From Thermodesulfobacterium hydrogeniphilum (GTDB lineage Bacteria; Desulfobacterota; Thermodesulfobacteria; Thermodesulfobacteriales; Thermodesulfobacteriaceae): a DNA stretch of 64,000 nucleotides. A program made the position numbers and the translations under genes. The DNA lies in contig NZ_JQKW01000010.1 of NCBI RefSeq assembly GCF_000746255.1, forward strand, positions 1 to 64,000, read 5' to 3'. The notes below the pieces were generated by a model. That model was not told the origin of the DNA. It did no database searches and saw only the letters and a list, made by a program, of their open reading frames with translations. Position 1 is the first letter of the stretch. Each line of letters starts with the position of its first letter. Below, piece by piece: positions 15,629 to 24,646 of the stretch.

Positions 15629-17988
15629 TGTATTTAAATGAAGTAGTTCTTCCTCTTCCTCTTTTCCAAACTTTTTCTTATTTAAGTGATGTTTTTTTGA
15701 TTCCTGGTATCAGAGTAATTGTCCCTTTCAGAAATTTAAAGTTGGTTGGAATAATCAAAGATTGCCATGAAATAACAGAAGAGGATATAAAAACATCAAA
15801 GATAGAATATAAAAAAATAGAAGAAGTTTTAGATTCAGAGCCAATAATTAATTATAATTTATTTCCTTTTTTAGAATGGGTTTCCCAGTATTATTTAGCT
15901 CCTTTAGGTCTGGTTTATAAAATAGCTTTACCTTCTGGTGTGTTTAATTTACCTCAAAAAAGAATTTATCTAACTCAAGAAGGCAAAGAAGCAATTAAAA
16001 AAGGATATTTACCAGAAATTTTCTCTATTATTAAAAGAAAAGGCTACCATCTGAAAAGGTTTTTAAAAAAAGCCAATTTGTCTCAAAAAGAGATTCTCAA
16101 TTATAAAGATAAAGGTTGGATTGAAATCAGATACGAATTTTCCCAAGTAAAAATACCTACTGAAATTTTTGTAAAAATAAATCCAGATTTAAAAGATAAT
16201 AAAGAAATCTATAAAAACGAAATTCTGGTTTATCTTAAAGAAAAAGGAGATATTCCTGAAAAAATTTTGAAAAAATTATTTCCAAAAAAAGAAGTAAACA
16301 AATTATTAAAAAAAGGATGGTTAATAAAAGTAGAATTTCCGAAAATGAGGAGGATTATACTTTCTTTTCCTATTCCAGAAAAATATGAACTCACCCCTTA
16401 TCAAAAGGAAGTTTTTAAAAATATAAAAGTTCTATTAGAAAGAGGAAAATTTCAGCCTATTTTACTTTTTGGGATCACAGGAAGTGGTAAATCTTTTATT
16501 TATTTAGAAGCTATAAAAGAGATTTTAAAAAAAGGAAAAAGAGTTTTAGTTCTGGTTCCTGAAATAGCTTTGACTAATTATATGGAAATGTTGCTTTTAA
16601 ATTACTTTAAAAGGGATATTGCACTTTTACACAGTGGCCTTTCTCCAGGAGAAAGATTTAATGAATGGAAAAGAATTTTGAAAGGTGAGGCTCAGATTGT
16701 AGTTGGCACAAGATCAGCTATTTTTGCTCCTATAGATAACCTTGGATTAATTGTGGTAGATGAAGAACATGATCCATCTTATAAAGAAGAAAAATTAGCA
16801 TGTAAATATCATGCCAGGGATTTAGCCCTTATAAGAGGTAAAATGGAAAATATTCCTGTAATACTTGGTTCTGCAACTCCCAGTATAAAAAGCTTTTATT
16901 GGGCTAAAAAAGGGAAATATCATCTGTTTACCTTAAAAGAAAGACCTTATACCACTTTGCCTGATATAAAATTAATAGAAAATAAAAAATTTAGCTTGAT
17001 TTCTGATAAATTAAAAGAAGAAATAGAGAAAATTTTATCTGAAAAAAAATCTGTTTTTCTTTATTTAAATCGTAGAGGTTATGCCCCTTTGGTTAGATGT
17101 GAGGAATGTCATTATATCTGGAGCTGTCCAAATTGTGGCATTCCTTTAACTTATCATAAGGAAGATAATAAGCTTTTATGTCATTATTGCAATTTTGAGT
17201 TAAATGTTTTTACAGTATGTCCTCATTGTGGAGGAACAAAAGTTAAATTTCAAAGAGCTGGAACTGAAAAAGTTGAGGAAGAGATAAGAAAACTTTTTCC
17301 AGAAGTTGAAATAGTTCGTTTAGATAGAGATAGTGTAAGCACAGAAAAAAAACTATTACAAGTTTTAGAAAAGATTTACAAGGAGGGGGCTAAAATTATT
17401 GTAGGGACACAAATGGGGGTTCATGGCCATAATTTTCCTGAAGTAAATTTAGTAGGAATTTTAAGAGCTGAGGAAGGATTGCTTATTCCATTTTATAAAG
17501 CAGGAGAAAGAAGCTTTCAACTTTTGATACAGGCTGCAGGTAGAGCAGGAAGAAAAAAAGAAAAGGGGAAAGTAATTTTTCAAACCTTTTTGGTGGAGCA
17601 TTATGTAATAAAATATGCTTTAGAACAGGATTATGAAGGGTTTTATGAAGAAGAAATAAAATTAAGAAAAAAATTTTCCTTTCCTCCTTTTTGTAGACTG
17701 GCAACTATTAGAATTGAAGGAATAAAAGAAGAAAAGGTAAAAGAAAAAAGCTTAGAAGCTAAGCAAATTTTAGAAGAAATTATTTTAGAAGAAAATATTA
17801 AGAAGGTAAAAATTTTAGGACCTGCTCCATGTCCTTTTAGAAAATTAAGGGGATTATATAGATGGCATTTTATTTTAAAGGCTTATAATTATAAAGATTT
17901 AAATAGAATTTTGAAAAAATTTTTAGTGAGTTTTAAAGTTGCAGGTTTAAAAATATTTTTTGATATAGATCCTGAAGAATTGTTATAA
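15628..17988 (+). CDS. priA: Primosomal replication protein N' (PriA helicase)
   Basis: PriA restarts stalled replication forks as a 3'-5' helicase. The 786 residues include an N-terminal fork-binding domain, the helicase domain with Walker A GITGSGKS and the DEEH box (VVDEEHDPSYKEE), and a zinc-binding insert with eight Cys (CEECHYIWSCPNCG, CHYCNFELNVFTVCPHCGG). The helicase C-terminal motif QAAGRAGRKKEKG follows. The length is typical. Translation is coupled to galU by a TAATG overlap. Confidence 0.95.
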   Translation: MYLNEVVLPLPLFQTFSYLSDVFLIPGIRVIVPFRNLKLVGIIKDCHEITEEDIKTSKIEYKKIEEVLDSEPIINYNLFPFLEWVSQYYLAPLGLVYKIALPSGVFNLPQKRIYLTQEGKEAIKKGYLPEIFSIIKRKGYHLKRFLKKANLSQKEILNYKDKGWIEIRYEFSQVKIPTEIFVKINPDLKDNKEIYKNEILVYLKEKGDIPEKILKKLFPKKEVNKLLKKGWLIKVEFPKMRRIILSFPIPEKYELTPYQKEVFKNIKVLLERGKFQPILLFGITGSGKSFIYLEAIKEILKKGKRVLVLVPEIALTNYMEMLLLNYFKRDIALLHSGLSPGERFNEWKRILKGEAQIVVGTRSAIFAPIDNLGLIVVDEEHDPSYKEEKLACKYHARDLALIRGKMENIPVILGSATPSIKSFYWAKKGKYHLFTLKERPYTTLPDIKLIENKKFSLISDKLKEEIEKILSEKKSVFLYLNRRGYAPLVRCEECHYIWSCPNCGIPLTYHKEDNKLLCHYCNFELNVFTVCPHCGGTKVKFQRAGTEKVEEEIRKLFPEVEIVRLDRDSVSTEKKLLQVLEKIYKEGAKIIVGTQMGVHGHNFPEVNLVGILRAEEGLLIPFYKAGERSFQLLIQAAGRAGRKKEKGKVIFQTFLVEHYVIKYALEQDYEGFYEEEIKLRKKFSFPPFCRLATIRIEGIKEEKVKEKSLEAKQILEEIILEENIKKVKILGPAPCPFRKLRGLYRWHFILKAYNYKDLNRILKKFLVSFKVAGLKIFFDIDPEELL

Positions 17989-17992
17989 AATG

Positions 17993-18020
17993 TTTACTTT
18001 TTTTAAAAAAAGCATATATT
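17993..18020 (+). promoter_or_regulatory. Promoter of the ClpX-like gene
   Basis: TTTACT (17993-17998), 16-base spacer, TATATT (18015-18020). The predicted start is ~18027, only a few bases before ATG 18031, and there is no ribosome-binding site, as in a leaderless mRNA. Confidence 0.45.
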
Positions 18021-18030
18021 ATGAAATAAT

Positions 18031-19668
18031 ATGATTAAAAGTTCCAGAATAAAATTTGAAAAGATATCAATTTCCAAAGCTTCTTTTTCTTTTGAAAGTT
18101 TTAAATTAAAACCTGTAGAACTGGAAGATTATTTAGATGAATATATAGTAGGTCAAAAAGAAGCTAAGGCAATTATTTCAACAAAAATTTGTACGCATTT
18201 TCATAAGATAAAATTTATTATAAATGAAAGGATAGATGATCATAGTGAATTTATCAAAAACAATATTCTTATCATTGGTCCCACAGGTGTAGGCAAAACT
18301 TATATGATGAAACTTATTGCCAAAAAATTAGGTGTTCCTTTTGTCAAAGGAGATGCAACTAAATTTAGCGAAACAGGTTATGTAGGAGGGGATATAGAAG
18401 ATTTAATTAGAGAACTATATTGGGAAGCTAATGGAGATCTGGAAAAAGCCCATTTTGGTATAATATTTTTAGATGAAATAGATAAAATAGCTTCTGCTGG
18501 AGAAACAATAGGGCCTGATGTTTCAAGAACAGGAGTTCAAAGAGCTTTATTAAAACCTTTAGAAGAAACCAATATTGAAATTAAAATTCCTCAAGAAGGA
18601 TACGGAGTTTTTGAATTTCATGAAACTTCTGAAAAAAGAAGAAAGAAAAAATTAATTTTGAATACTAAATATGTTCTTTTTATTGCAAGTGGTGCTTTTC
18701 AAGGATTAGAAGAGATCATAAAAAAAAGATTAAAAAAACAAAACATGGGATTTATTTCAGATATTGTAGTAAAAGAAGATATAAAATTAAATTATTTAAA
18801 ATTAACTACCCCTGAAGATCTGGTAACCTATGGGTTTGAAAGAGAATTTGTAGGAAGATTTCCTGTAATTGCTATCTTTGATCCACTTACAGAAGAAGAA
18901 CTTTTTAGCATACTGTCTAATCCAAATAATCCTATTATACTTAATAAAAAGAGAGATTTTAAAGTTTATGGAATAGATATAGCTTTTACAGATGGAGCTT
19001 TGCAAGAAATAGCAAAACTTGCTTATAAGGAAAATACAGGTGCCAGAGCTTTATCAAGAGTTATGGAAAAAATTTTGGTTCTTTTTGAAAGGGTTTTGCC
19101 ATCCAAAAGTATAAAATATTTGGGTATTACTAAAGAGATAATAAAAGATCCAGAGGGAAGTTTGGCTTCTATTTTAAACTCTCCCAGAAATTTCAAATGG
19201 AAAGAAGATTATTTAAAAGCCTTAGAAGATGAGAAAAAAAGAGTAGAATCATATATTAATAAAAAAACACATCTATTTGGTGATGAAAAATTTGAGCTTA
19301 CTTCTAAAAGATTAAATTTGATTTTTGAGATCTATAAAGGAAAAGATATAGAATTGAATAAAGCCTTAGAAGAAGTTTTATTTTTGTGGAAGCAGATTAA
19401 AAATTATGAAAAGACTTTTGAAAGAAAAAAAGGTATTAAATTAGTTTTTACAGAAGAAAGCATAGATTTTATTTTAGAAGAGGTTATAAAAAAAGATTGG
19501 GGGATTTTTGCCTATTGCGAAAAGGTAATGTCAAGGTTAGAATATATTTTTAATTATATGAAAGATGTTTTGGAAGAAAATGTATTTCATATAACACCTT
19601 TAGCTTTAAAAAAACCTAATAAGTATTTGGAAAATTATTTAAAAGAGATTAAATCGCAAGAGAGATGA
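18031..19668 (+). CDS. ClpX-like AAA+ unfoldase without zinc-binding domain
   Basis: This is a ClpX-type ATPase of 545 residues. The Clp/HslU opening (DEYIVGQKEAK, 36-46), Walker A GPTGVGKT (83-90), pore loop GYVG (116-119) and Walker B IIFLDEIDK (144-152) are all present, as is a segment aligned with the ClpP-docking IGF loop (QNMGF, MGF at 239-241). The N-terminal zinc finger that ClpX uses for substrates and adaptors is missing. Instead there is a ~150-residue C-terminal extension rich in charged helices. It could therefore feed ClpP with a different substrate set. The next gene, a degenerate receiver protein, overlaps it by 4 bases and may be an adaptor. HslU is less likely because the I-domain is absent. 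Confidence 0.85.
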   Translation: MIKSSRIKFEKISISKASFSFESFKLKPVELEDYLDEYIVGQKEAKAIISTKICTHFHKIKFIINERIDDHSEFIKNNILIIGPTGVGKTYMMKLIAKKLGVPFVKGDATKFSETGYVGGDIEDLIRELYWEANGDLEKAHFGIIFLDEIDKIASAGETIGPDVSRTGVQRALLKPLEETNIEIKIPQEGYGVFEFHETSEKRRKKKLILNTKYVLFIASGAFQGLEEIIKKRLKKQNMGFISDIVVKEDIKLNYLKLTTPEDLVTYGFEREFVGRFPVIAIFDPLTEEELFSILSNPNNPIILNKKRDFKVYGIDIAFTDGALQEIAKLAYKENTGARALSRVMEKILVLFERVLPSKSIKYLGITKEIIKDPEGSLASILNSPRNFKWKEDYLKALEDEKKRVESYINKKTHLFGDEKFELTSKRLNLIFEIYKGKDIELNKALEEVLFLWKQIKNYEKTFERKKGIKLVFTEESIDFILEEVIKKDWGIFAYCEKVMSRLEYIFNYMKDVLEENVFHITPLALKKPNKYLENYLKEIKSQER

Positions 19669-20024
19669 TTTTTTTAGCACTTTCAGAAAAATTATTTAAT
19701 AAAATTAAAGATATTTTAGAAACTCATAAAATAAAATATAAACTTATAGAAGATGGAGAAAGTTTGCTTAAATTGGCTAAAAAGGAAAAGCCAGAATTAA
19801 TAATTTTAGAAAAAGACATACCTCTTTTAGATGGTTTTGCTACTACGCTTTTATTAAAATCAGATAAAGATACCCAAGATATACCTATTGTTGCCATCTG
19901 TAAATCCAATTTTAAAGAAGAGGAAATAAAGGCTAAGGATAGTGGTTGTGATGAGATAATCAATTGTCCTATTGATGAGGAAAAATTTTGGGAAAAAATA
20001 GAAAAATATTTAAAAAAGAAATAA
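19665..20024 (+). CDS. Stand-alone pseudo-receiver (CheY-like fold) protein
   Basis: The 119 residues follow the receiver fold (LIILEKDIPLLDGFATTLLL aligns with the LIILDxxxPxxDG segment), but the phosphorylation machinery is gone. The acidic pair after strand 1 is missing (FLALSE), the phosphoacceptor Asp is Glu, the Thr after strand 4 is Cys (VAICKS) and the Lys of strand 5 is Cys (INCPID). It is therefore likely a constitutive protein-protein module. The ATGA overlap with the ClpX-like gene implies coupled translation. RssB, a receiver-domain protein, delivers sigma S to ClpXP in E. coli, so an adaptor role is plausible but inferred. Confidence 0.8.
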   Translation: MIFLALSEKLFNKIKDILETHKIKYKLIEDGESLLKLAKKEKPELIILEKDIPLLDGFATTLLLKSDKDTQDIPIVAICKSNFKEEEIKAKDSGCDEIINCPIDEEKFWEKIEKYLKKK

Positions 20025-20042
20025 AAGGGAGGTTATTCTTAA

Positions 20043-21227
20043 ATGATAGGAATTTCTAAGTTATATTGTGGAACTATAGAAGCTTCGGATCCCTTGAGAT
20101 ATGGGAGAAAATCTAAAAATCTTCCATCTCATCTTTTGCAGTTTTCTGCAGATAAAAAGCCTGTAGTGGTATGGAATGTTACCAAAGCTTGCAATTTAAG
20201 ATGTATTCACTGTTATGCAAAAGCAGATCCCAATCCAGCTCCTGATGAACTCACTACAGAAGAGGGTTTTAGACTTTTGGAAGATTTAGCTCAATTTGGT
20301 TGTCCTGTGGTTCTTTTTTCTGGTGGAGAACCTTTGGTTAGACCCGATATTTTAGATCTTATTAAAAAAGCTACCTCTCTTGGTATGAGAGCAGTTCTTT
20401 CTACTAATGGTGTCCTTATAGACGAAAATTTAGCTAAGGAATTAAAAAAATTGGGGCTTTCTTATGTGGGAATAAGTCTTGATGGGGGAAGAGAGGTTCA
20501 TGATAGGTTTAGAGGGGTAAAAGGTGCTTTTGATAAAGTTATCTCTGCTATAGAGGCTTGTAAAAAAGAAAGTTTAAAAGTAGGACTTAGGTTTACTATA
20601 AACAAGCTTAATGCTCAGGAAATTCCCAAAATTTTTGATCTTGTTGAGGAGATGGAAATCCCTCGTATATGTTTTTATCATTTAGTTTATGCAGGAAGAG
20701 GAACTAAATTGGTAGAAATGGATCTGTCCCATGAAGAAACTCGTTATTGGGTAGATTATATTATAGATAGAACAAAAGAAATACATGATAAAGGTTTAAA
20801 AGTGGAAGTTCTTACTGTGGACAATCACGCTGATGGACCGTATCTTTATTTAAGAATGAAAAGAGAAGGCAATCCCAGAGCAGAAGAGGTCTATGAGCTT
20901 CTTAAGATGAATGGAGGAAATAATAGTGGAGTTGGAATAGGCTGTGTTTCTTGGAATGGAGATGTTCATGCTGATCAATTCTGGCGTCATTATTCCTTTG
21001 GAAATGTAAGAGAAAGGCCTTTTAGTGAAATTTGGATGGACACTTCTGATCCATTAATGGCTAAACTTAAAGAAAAGAAAAAGCATGTGAAAGGTAGATG
21101 TGCTAAGTGCAGATTTTTAGAAGTTTGTGCAGGTAATTTCAGAGTTAGAGCCGAAGCTGTAACAGGAGACGTTTGGGCTCCTGATCCTGCCTGTTATTTA
21201 ACAGATGAAGAAATAGGAATAGCTTAA
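20043..21227 (+). CDS. ahbC: 12,18-didecarboxysiroheme deacetylase (radical SAM, AhbC)
   Basis: AhbC removes the acetate side chains of didecarboxysiroheme to give Fe-coproporphyrin III in the siroheme-dependent haem pathway of sulfate reducers and archaea. The 394 residues begin MIGISKLYCGTIEASDPLRYG, a family hallmark. They then show the radical SAM cluster CNLRCIHC, the SAM-binding GGEP, and a C-terminal SPASM-like Cys set (GCVSWNGD; GRCAKCRFLEVCAGN). The related AhbD lacks this N-terminus. No other haem gene is in the window, so the pathway must be completed elsewhere. It has a GGGAGG ribosome site. Confidence 0.9.
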   Translation: MIGISKLYCGTIEASDPLRYGRKSKNLPSHLLQFSADKKPVVVWNVTKACNLRCIHCYAKADPNPAPDELTTEEGFRLLEDLAQFGCPVVLFSGGEPLVRPDILDLIKKATSLGMRAVLSTNGVLIDENLAKELKKLGLSYVGISLDGGREVHDRFRGVKGAFDKVISAIEACKKESLKVGLRFTINKLNAQEIPKIFDLVEEMEIPRICFYHLVYAGRGTKLVEMDLSHEETRYWVDYIIDRTKEIHDKGLKVEVLTVDNHADGPYLYLRMKREGNPRAEEVYELLKMNGGNNSGVGIGCVSWNGDVHADQFWRHYSFGNVRERPFSEIWMDTSDPLMAKLKEKKKHVKGRCAKCRFLEVCAGNFRVRAEAVTGDVWAPDPACYLTDEEIGIA

Positions 21228-21242
21228 AAAAAGGAGGGAAAC

Positions 21243-21833
21243 ATGAGCAAAATTGGAAGGGCTTTGATAAGTGTTACTGATAAAACTGGAATCGTTGAAT
21301 TTGCTAAAGAACTTCAGAATTTAGGAATTGAAATTGTTTCTACAGGTGGAACAGCAAGAGTTTTAAGAGAAGGGGGAGTAAAAGTAATTGATGTTTCAGA
21401 ATTGACAGGATTTCCAGAAATTTTAGAAGGAAGAGTAAAAACTCTTCATCCTAAAATTCATGGTGGTATCCTTTTTAAGAGAGATAAAGAAGATCATGTA
21501 GAAACTATCAAAAAGCATGAGATAAAGCCTATAGATTTAATAGTTGTTAATCTTTATGCCTTTGCCAAAGTGGTAGAAAAAGGAGCTGATCTTGATACTG
21601 CTATAGAAAATATTGATATAGGAGGTCCTACTTTAATCAGGGCTTCTGCTAAAAATTTTAAATATGTTACAGTAGTAGTAGATCCATCAGATTATTCTAA
21701 GGTTCTTGAAGAAATCAAACAATATGGGAATACTACTTTACAAACCAGATTTGAATTAGCTAAAAAGGTTTTTAAGCTTACCAGTGAATATGATAAAATG
21801 ATTTATGATTATCTTTCTAAAATCCAGCTTTGA
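21243..21833 (+). CDS. purH: IMP cyclohydrolase (N-terminal half of PurH)
   Basis: It closes the purine ring, converting FAICAR to IMP. The 196 residues match only the MGS-like cyclohydrolase domain of Pur[46 protein letters not shown] and the NLYAF segment are clear. The C-terminal AICAR transformylase domain (~300 residues) is absent, and the frame ends normally with no remnant after it. The formyl transfer must be done by a separate protein. The stop TGA overlaps the aroD start (TGATG). It has an AAAGGAGGG ribosome site. Confidence 0.92.
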   Translation: MSKIGRALISVTDKTGIVEFAKELQNLGIEIVSTGGTARVLREGGVKVIDVSELTGFPEILEGRVKTLHPKIHGGILFKRDKEDHVETIKKHEIKPIDLIVVNLYAFAKVVEKGADLDTAIENIDIGGPTLIRASAKNFKYVTVVVDPSDYSKVLEEIKQYGNTTLQTRFELAKKVFKLTSEYDKMIYDYLSKIQL

Positions 21834-22522
21834 TGTTTTGCCTAACTGTGGCAGAAAAAAATTATGATAAAATCTTTGAGAAGATAAAAAAAGGCTCTCA
21901 GTATACAGATTTTTTTGAATTAAGAATAGATTATTTAGAAAAGCCAGAATTTTCAAAAGTTAGAGAAATTTTAAAACTACCTTATAAATTTCTTTTTACT
22001 TTTCGTAGTAAAAAAGAAGGAGGAGCTAAAAGAGTTTCAGAAAAGACACAATTAGAATGGATTTTATGGGCTTTAGAAGAAAAATTCCATTTAGTAGATA
22101 TAGAATGGCAATTATTGAAGAAATATTATAAAAAATTGAATATAACTCCTTATTATTACAACAAAATTTTGGTTTCTTATCACAATTTTCACAAAACTCC
22201 TTCTGATAAATATTTAAATAATCTTCTTAAAGAGATGTATAAAAAAGGTGTTAAAAGAGCTAAAATTGTATGTATATGCCAAGTTTTTCAGGATTCTTTA
22301 AGATTGTTAAACCTTGTTTCCAGAGCTAAGGAATTTGGTATAGAATTAATAAGCTTTGGAATGGAGACACAGGGAAAACTTAGCAGAATTTTATGTTTAT
22401 TAGCGGGTTCTCCTTTTACTTATGTGGTTTTAACAAAGGAAGAAGCAGTAGCTCCTGGACAGCTTGATATTGTTACTGCTAAAAATACTTATTTCTTTTT
22501 AAAAAATTTCTTAAACTCTTAG
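21833..22522 (+). CDS. aroD: Type I 3-dehydroquinate dehydratase
   Basis: The third shikimate step, 3-dehydroquinate to 3-dehydroshikimate by a Schiff-base mechanism. Type I motifs are visible in ~229 residues: FELRIDYLE, FTFRSKKEGG, VSYHNFHKTP (general-base His), AKIVCICQ (Schiff-base Lys), ISFGMETQGKLSRIL and APGQLD. ATG 21833 gives a TGATG coupling with the upstream purH stop; a TTG one codon earlier is possible. aroE follows after 13 bases, starting a compact aromatic-acid operon. Confidence 0.92.
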   Translation: MFCLTVAEKNYDKIFEKIKKGSQYTDFFELRIDYLEKPEFSKVREILKLPYKFLFTFRSKKEGGAKRVSEKTQLEWILWALEEKFHLVDIEWQLLKKYYKKLNITPYYYNKILVSYHNFHKTPSDKYLNNLLKEMYKKGVKRAKIVCICQVFQDSLRLLNLVSRAKEFGIELISFGMETQGKLSRILCLLAGSPFTYVVLTKEEAVAPGQLDIVTAKNTYFFLKNFLNS

Positions 22523-22535
22523 GAGAAGTTTAAAA

Positions 22536-23369
22536 ATGTATGATGTTTATGGGATTATAGGAAATCCTGTGAGTCATTCTTTATCTCCTATTATGCATAA
22601 TGTTGCTTTTAAAGAGCTTGGAATAAAAGCAGTTTATGGAGCTTTTTTGGTGAAAGAAGAAAATTTGAAAAAAGCTGTAGAAGGTATAAGGGCATTAAAT
22701 ATAAAAGGACTTTCCATTACCATACCTCATAAAGAAAGTATTATGAAGTTCTTAGATGAGATAGATAGAGTAGCTTTAGAAATAGGAGCTGTAAATACTA
22801 TTGTAAATGAAAATGGATACTTAAAAGGATATAATACAGATTGGATAGGGGTTTTAAAAGCTTTTACAAAAAATGAAGTAGAAATAAAAGATAAAAAGGT
22901 TGTTATTATTGGAGCTGGAGGTGCTTCCAAAGCAGTGGTTTATGCAATAAAAGCAGGAGGGGCTAAGGAAATAGAGGTTTATAATAGGACTTTTGAAAAA
23001 GCAAAAACCTTAGAGAAAAATTTTGGAATTATGGCTAAACCTTGGAACGAATTAAAAAATGCCTCTGGAGATATTATAATTCAGACAACCTCTGTAGGTT
23101 TAAAAAGCTGGAAAAGTCCTGTAGAAGAGGAGGTTCTTTCAAGATTTAAAATAGCTATGGATATAGTATATATACCTTTAAAAACCAAATTTTTAAGTTT
23201 AGCAGAAAAGTATGCCAAAGTTATAGATGGATTACAGATGCTTCTTTATCAAGGAGTTGAACAATTTAGACTATGGACAGGTATTGAACCACCTGTAAAA
23301 CTTATGGAGGAAGCTATATATAAAGAAGTCAAAAAGATGGAAAAGGAGATTAAAAAGGAGATGAAATGA
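22536..23369 (+). CDS. aroE: Shikimate dehydrogenase
   Basis: It reduces 3-dehydroshikimate to shikimate with NADPH. GNPVSHSLSPIMHNVAF binds the substrate and IPHKESIM holds the catalytic Lys. NTDWIGVLKAF and the Rossmann loop VVIIGAGGASKAVVYA complete the set, followed by NRTFEKA of the NADP site. The 277 residues are the usual length. It overlaps aroA by 4 bases, and the last ~12 residues are a Lys/Glu run. Confidence 0.95.
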   Translation: MYDVYGIIGNPVSHSLSPIMHNVAFKELGIKAVYGAFLVKEENLKKAVEGIRALNIKGLSITIPHKESIMKFLDEIDRVALEIGAVNTIVNENGYLKGYNTDWIGVLKAFTKNEVEIKDKKVVIIGAGGASKAVVYAIKAGGAKEIEVYNRTFEKAKTLEKNFGIMAKPWNELKNASGDIIIQTTSVGLKSWKSPVEEEVLSRFKIAMDIVYIPLKTKFLSLAEKYAKVIDGLQMLLYQGVEQFRLWTGIEPPVKLMEEAIYKEVKKMEKEIKKEMK

Positions 23370-24646
23370 ATTATAAAGAAATTAAGGCTCTAAAATTTTT
23401 CAAAAAAGCAATTTTTAAACTACCAAGTTCTAAAAGTTTGACCCAAAGGGCCTTAATTTGTGCTTCTCTTGCAGATGGAACTTCAGAAGTTATAAATCCT
23501 TTAATAAGTGAAGATACTCTTCTTTTAAAGCAGGCTCTTCAAGAAACAGGTGTAGAAATTAAAGAAAAAAATGAAAAATGGATTATAAAAGGGATTTTTC
23601 CACCTTTATTGCAAGAAAAAAAGATTTATTTAGGAAATAATGGCACAGGTTCTCGTTTTTTTTTAGCCTTTTCTACCCTGGGAAAGGGTTCTTATATAGA
23701 AATTTATGGAAAATCAAGACTACATGAAAGACCAGTAGCTCCTTTAATTCAGGCTTTAAGAGAATTATCAGCACAAATAGAGTGTTTAGAAAAAGAAGGA
23801 TATTTTCCTGTAAAAGTAAAAGAATCAGGACTTATTTCAAAGAAATTAAATATTTTAGGAAATATAAGCAGTCAATTTGTTTCAGCTTTAATTCTTATAG
23901 CACCTTATTTACCTGAGGGTTTAGAGTTGAAAATAGAAAAAGAGCTCATTTCCAAAAGTTATGTGAATATGACATTAAATGTAATGAAAGCCTTTGGTAT
24001 AGAAGTTGTTACAGATAAAGATCTAAAACATTTTAAAGTCCCGGCAGGATCGTATAATGCTACTAATTATGAAATAGAAGCTGATGCCTCCAGTGCATCT
24101 TATTTTTTAGCTCTTCCCTTAATACTTGGAAAAGGAGAAATAATTGTAGAAAATTATAATGCTAATTCCAAACAAGGAGATGTAAAATTTTTAGAGTATA
24201 TAAAAAAAATGGAGGCAGAAATAGAAGTGTTAAGCCCCGTAGGAGTAAAAGTAAAATTTGAAGGGATACCCAAAGGAGCAGAGATAGATCTTGGAGATAC
24301 TCCAGACCTTTTTCCGACCATGTGTGTTTTGGGAGCAGTTGCAGAAGGAAAAACGATTCTCAAAGGTGCTCCTCATCTGCGTTATAAAGAGACAGATCGT
24401 ATTAAAGCTATGGTCACAGAACTAAGAAAACTTGGTGTAAAGGCAGAAGAATTGCCAGATGGAGCTATAATTGAAGGGACTCAAAATTTCAACTCAGCTT
24501 TTATTAATACCTATGATGATCATCGCATTGCAATGTCTTTTGCTATTTTAGGTTTAAAAATAGGAAATTTAAAGATAGAAAATCCTGAATGTGTAGTTAA
24601 ATCATTTCCAGACTTTTGGAATTACATAGAGAGACTTTATGAATAA
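23366..24646 (+). CDS. aroA: 3-phosphoshikimate 1-carboxyvinyltransferase (EPSP synthase)
   Basis: It joins shikimate-3-phosphate and phosphoenolpyruvate. The N-terminal PSSKSLTQRALICASLADG, the loop NNGTGSRFFLAF, the substrate segment SRLHERPVAPLI, QFVSALILIAPYL, and the C-terminal YKETDRIKAMVTEL and TYDDHRIAMSFAI are all standard. NNGTGSR replaces the common NAGTAMR, a change at the loop that contacts PEP and glyphosate, so inhibitor response may differ from the E. coli type. It overlaps both neighbours (aroE by 4, aroK by 8 bases). Confidence 0.95.
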   Translation: MNYKEIKALKFFKKAIFKLPSSKSLTQRALICASLADGTSEVINPLISEDTLLLKQALQETGVEIKEKNEKWIIKGIFPPLLQEKKIYLGNNGTGSRFFLAFSTLGKGSYIEIYGKSRLHERPVAPLIQALRELSAQIECLEKEGYFPVKVKESGLISKKLNILGNISSQFVSALILIAPYLPEGLELKIEKELISKSYVNMTLNVMKAFGIEVVTDKDLKHFKVPAGSYNATNYEIEADASSASYFLALPLILGKGEIIVENYNANSKQGDVKFLEYIKKMEAEIEVLSPVGVKVKFEGIPKGAEIDLGDTPDLFPTMCVLGAVAEGKTILKGAPHLRYKETDRIKAMVTELRKLGVKAEELPDGAIIEGTQNFNSAFINTYDDHRIAMSFAILGLKIGNLKIENPECVVKSFPDFWNYIERLYE

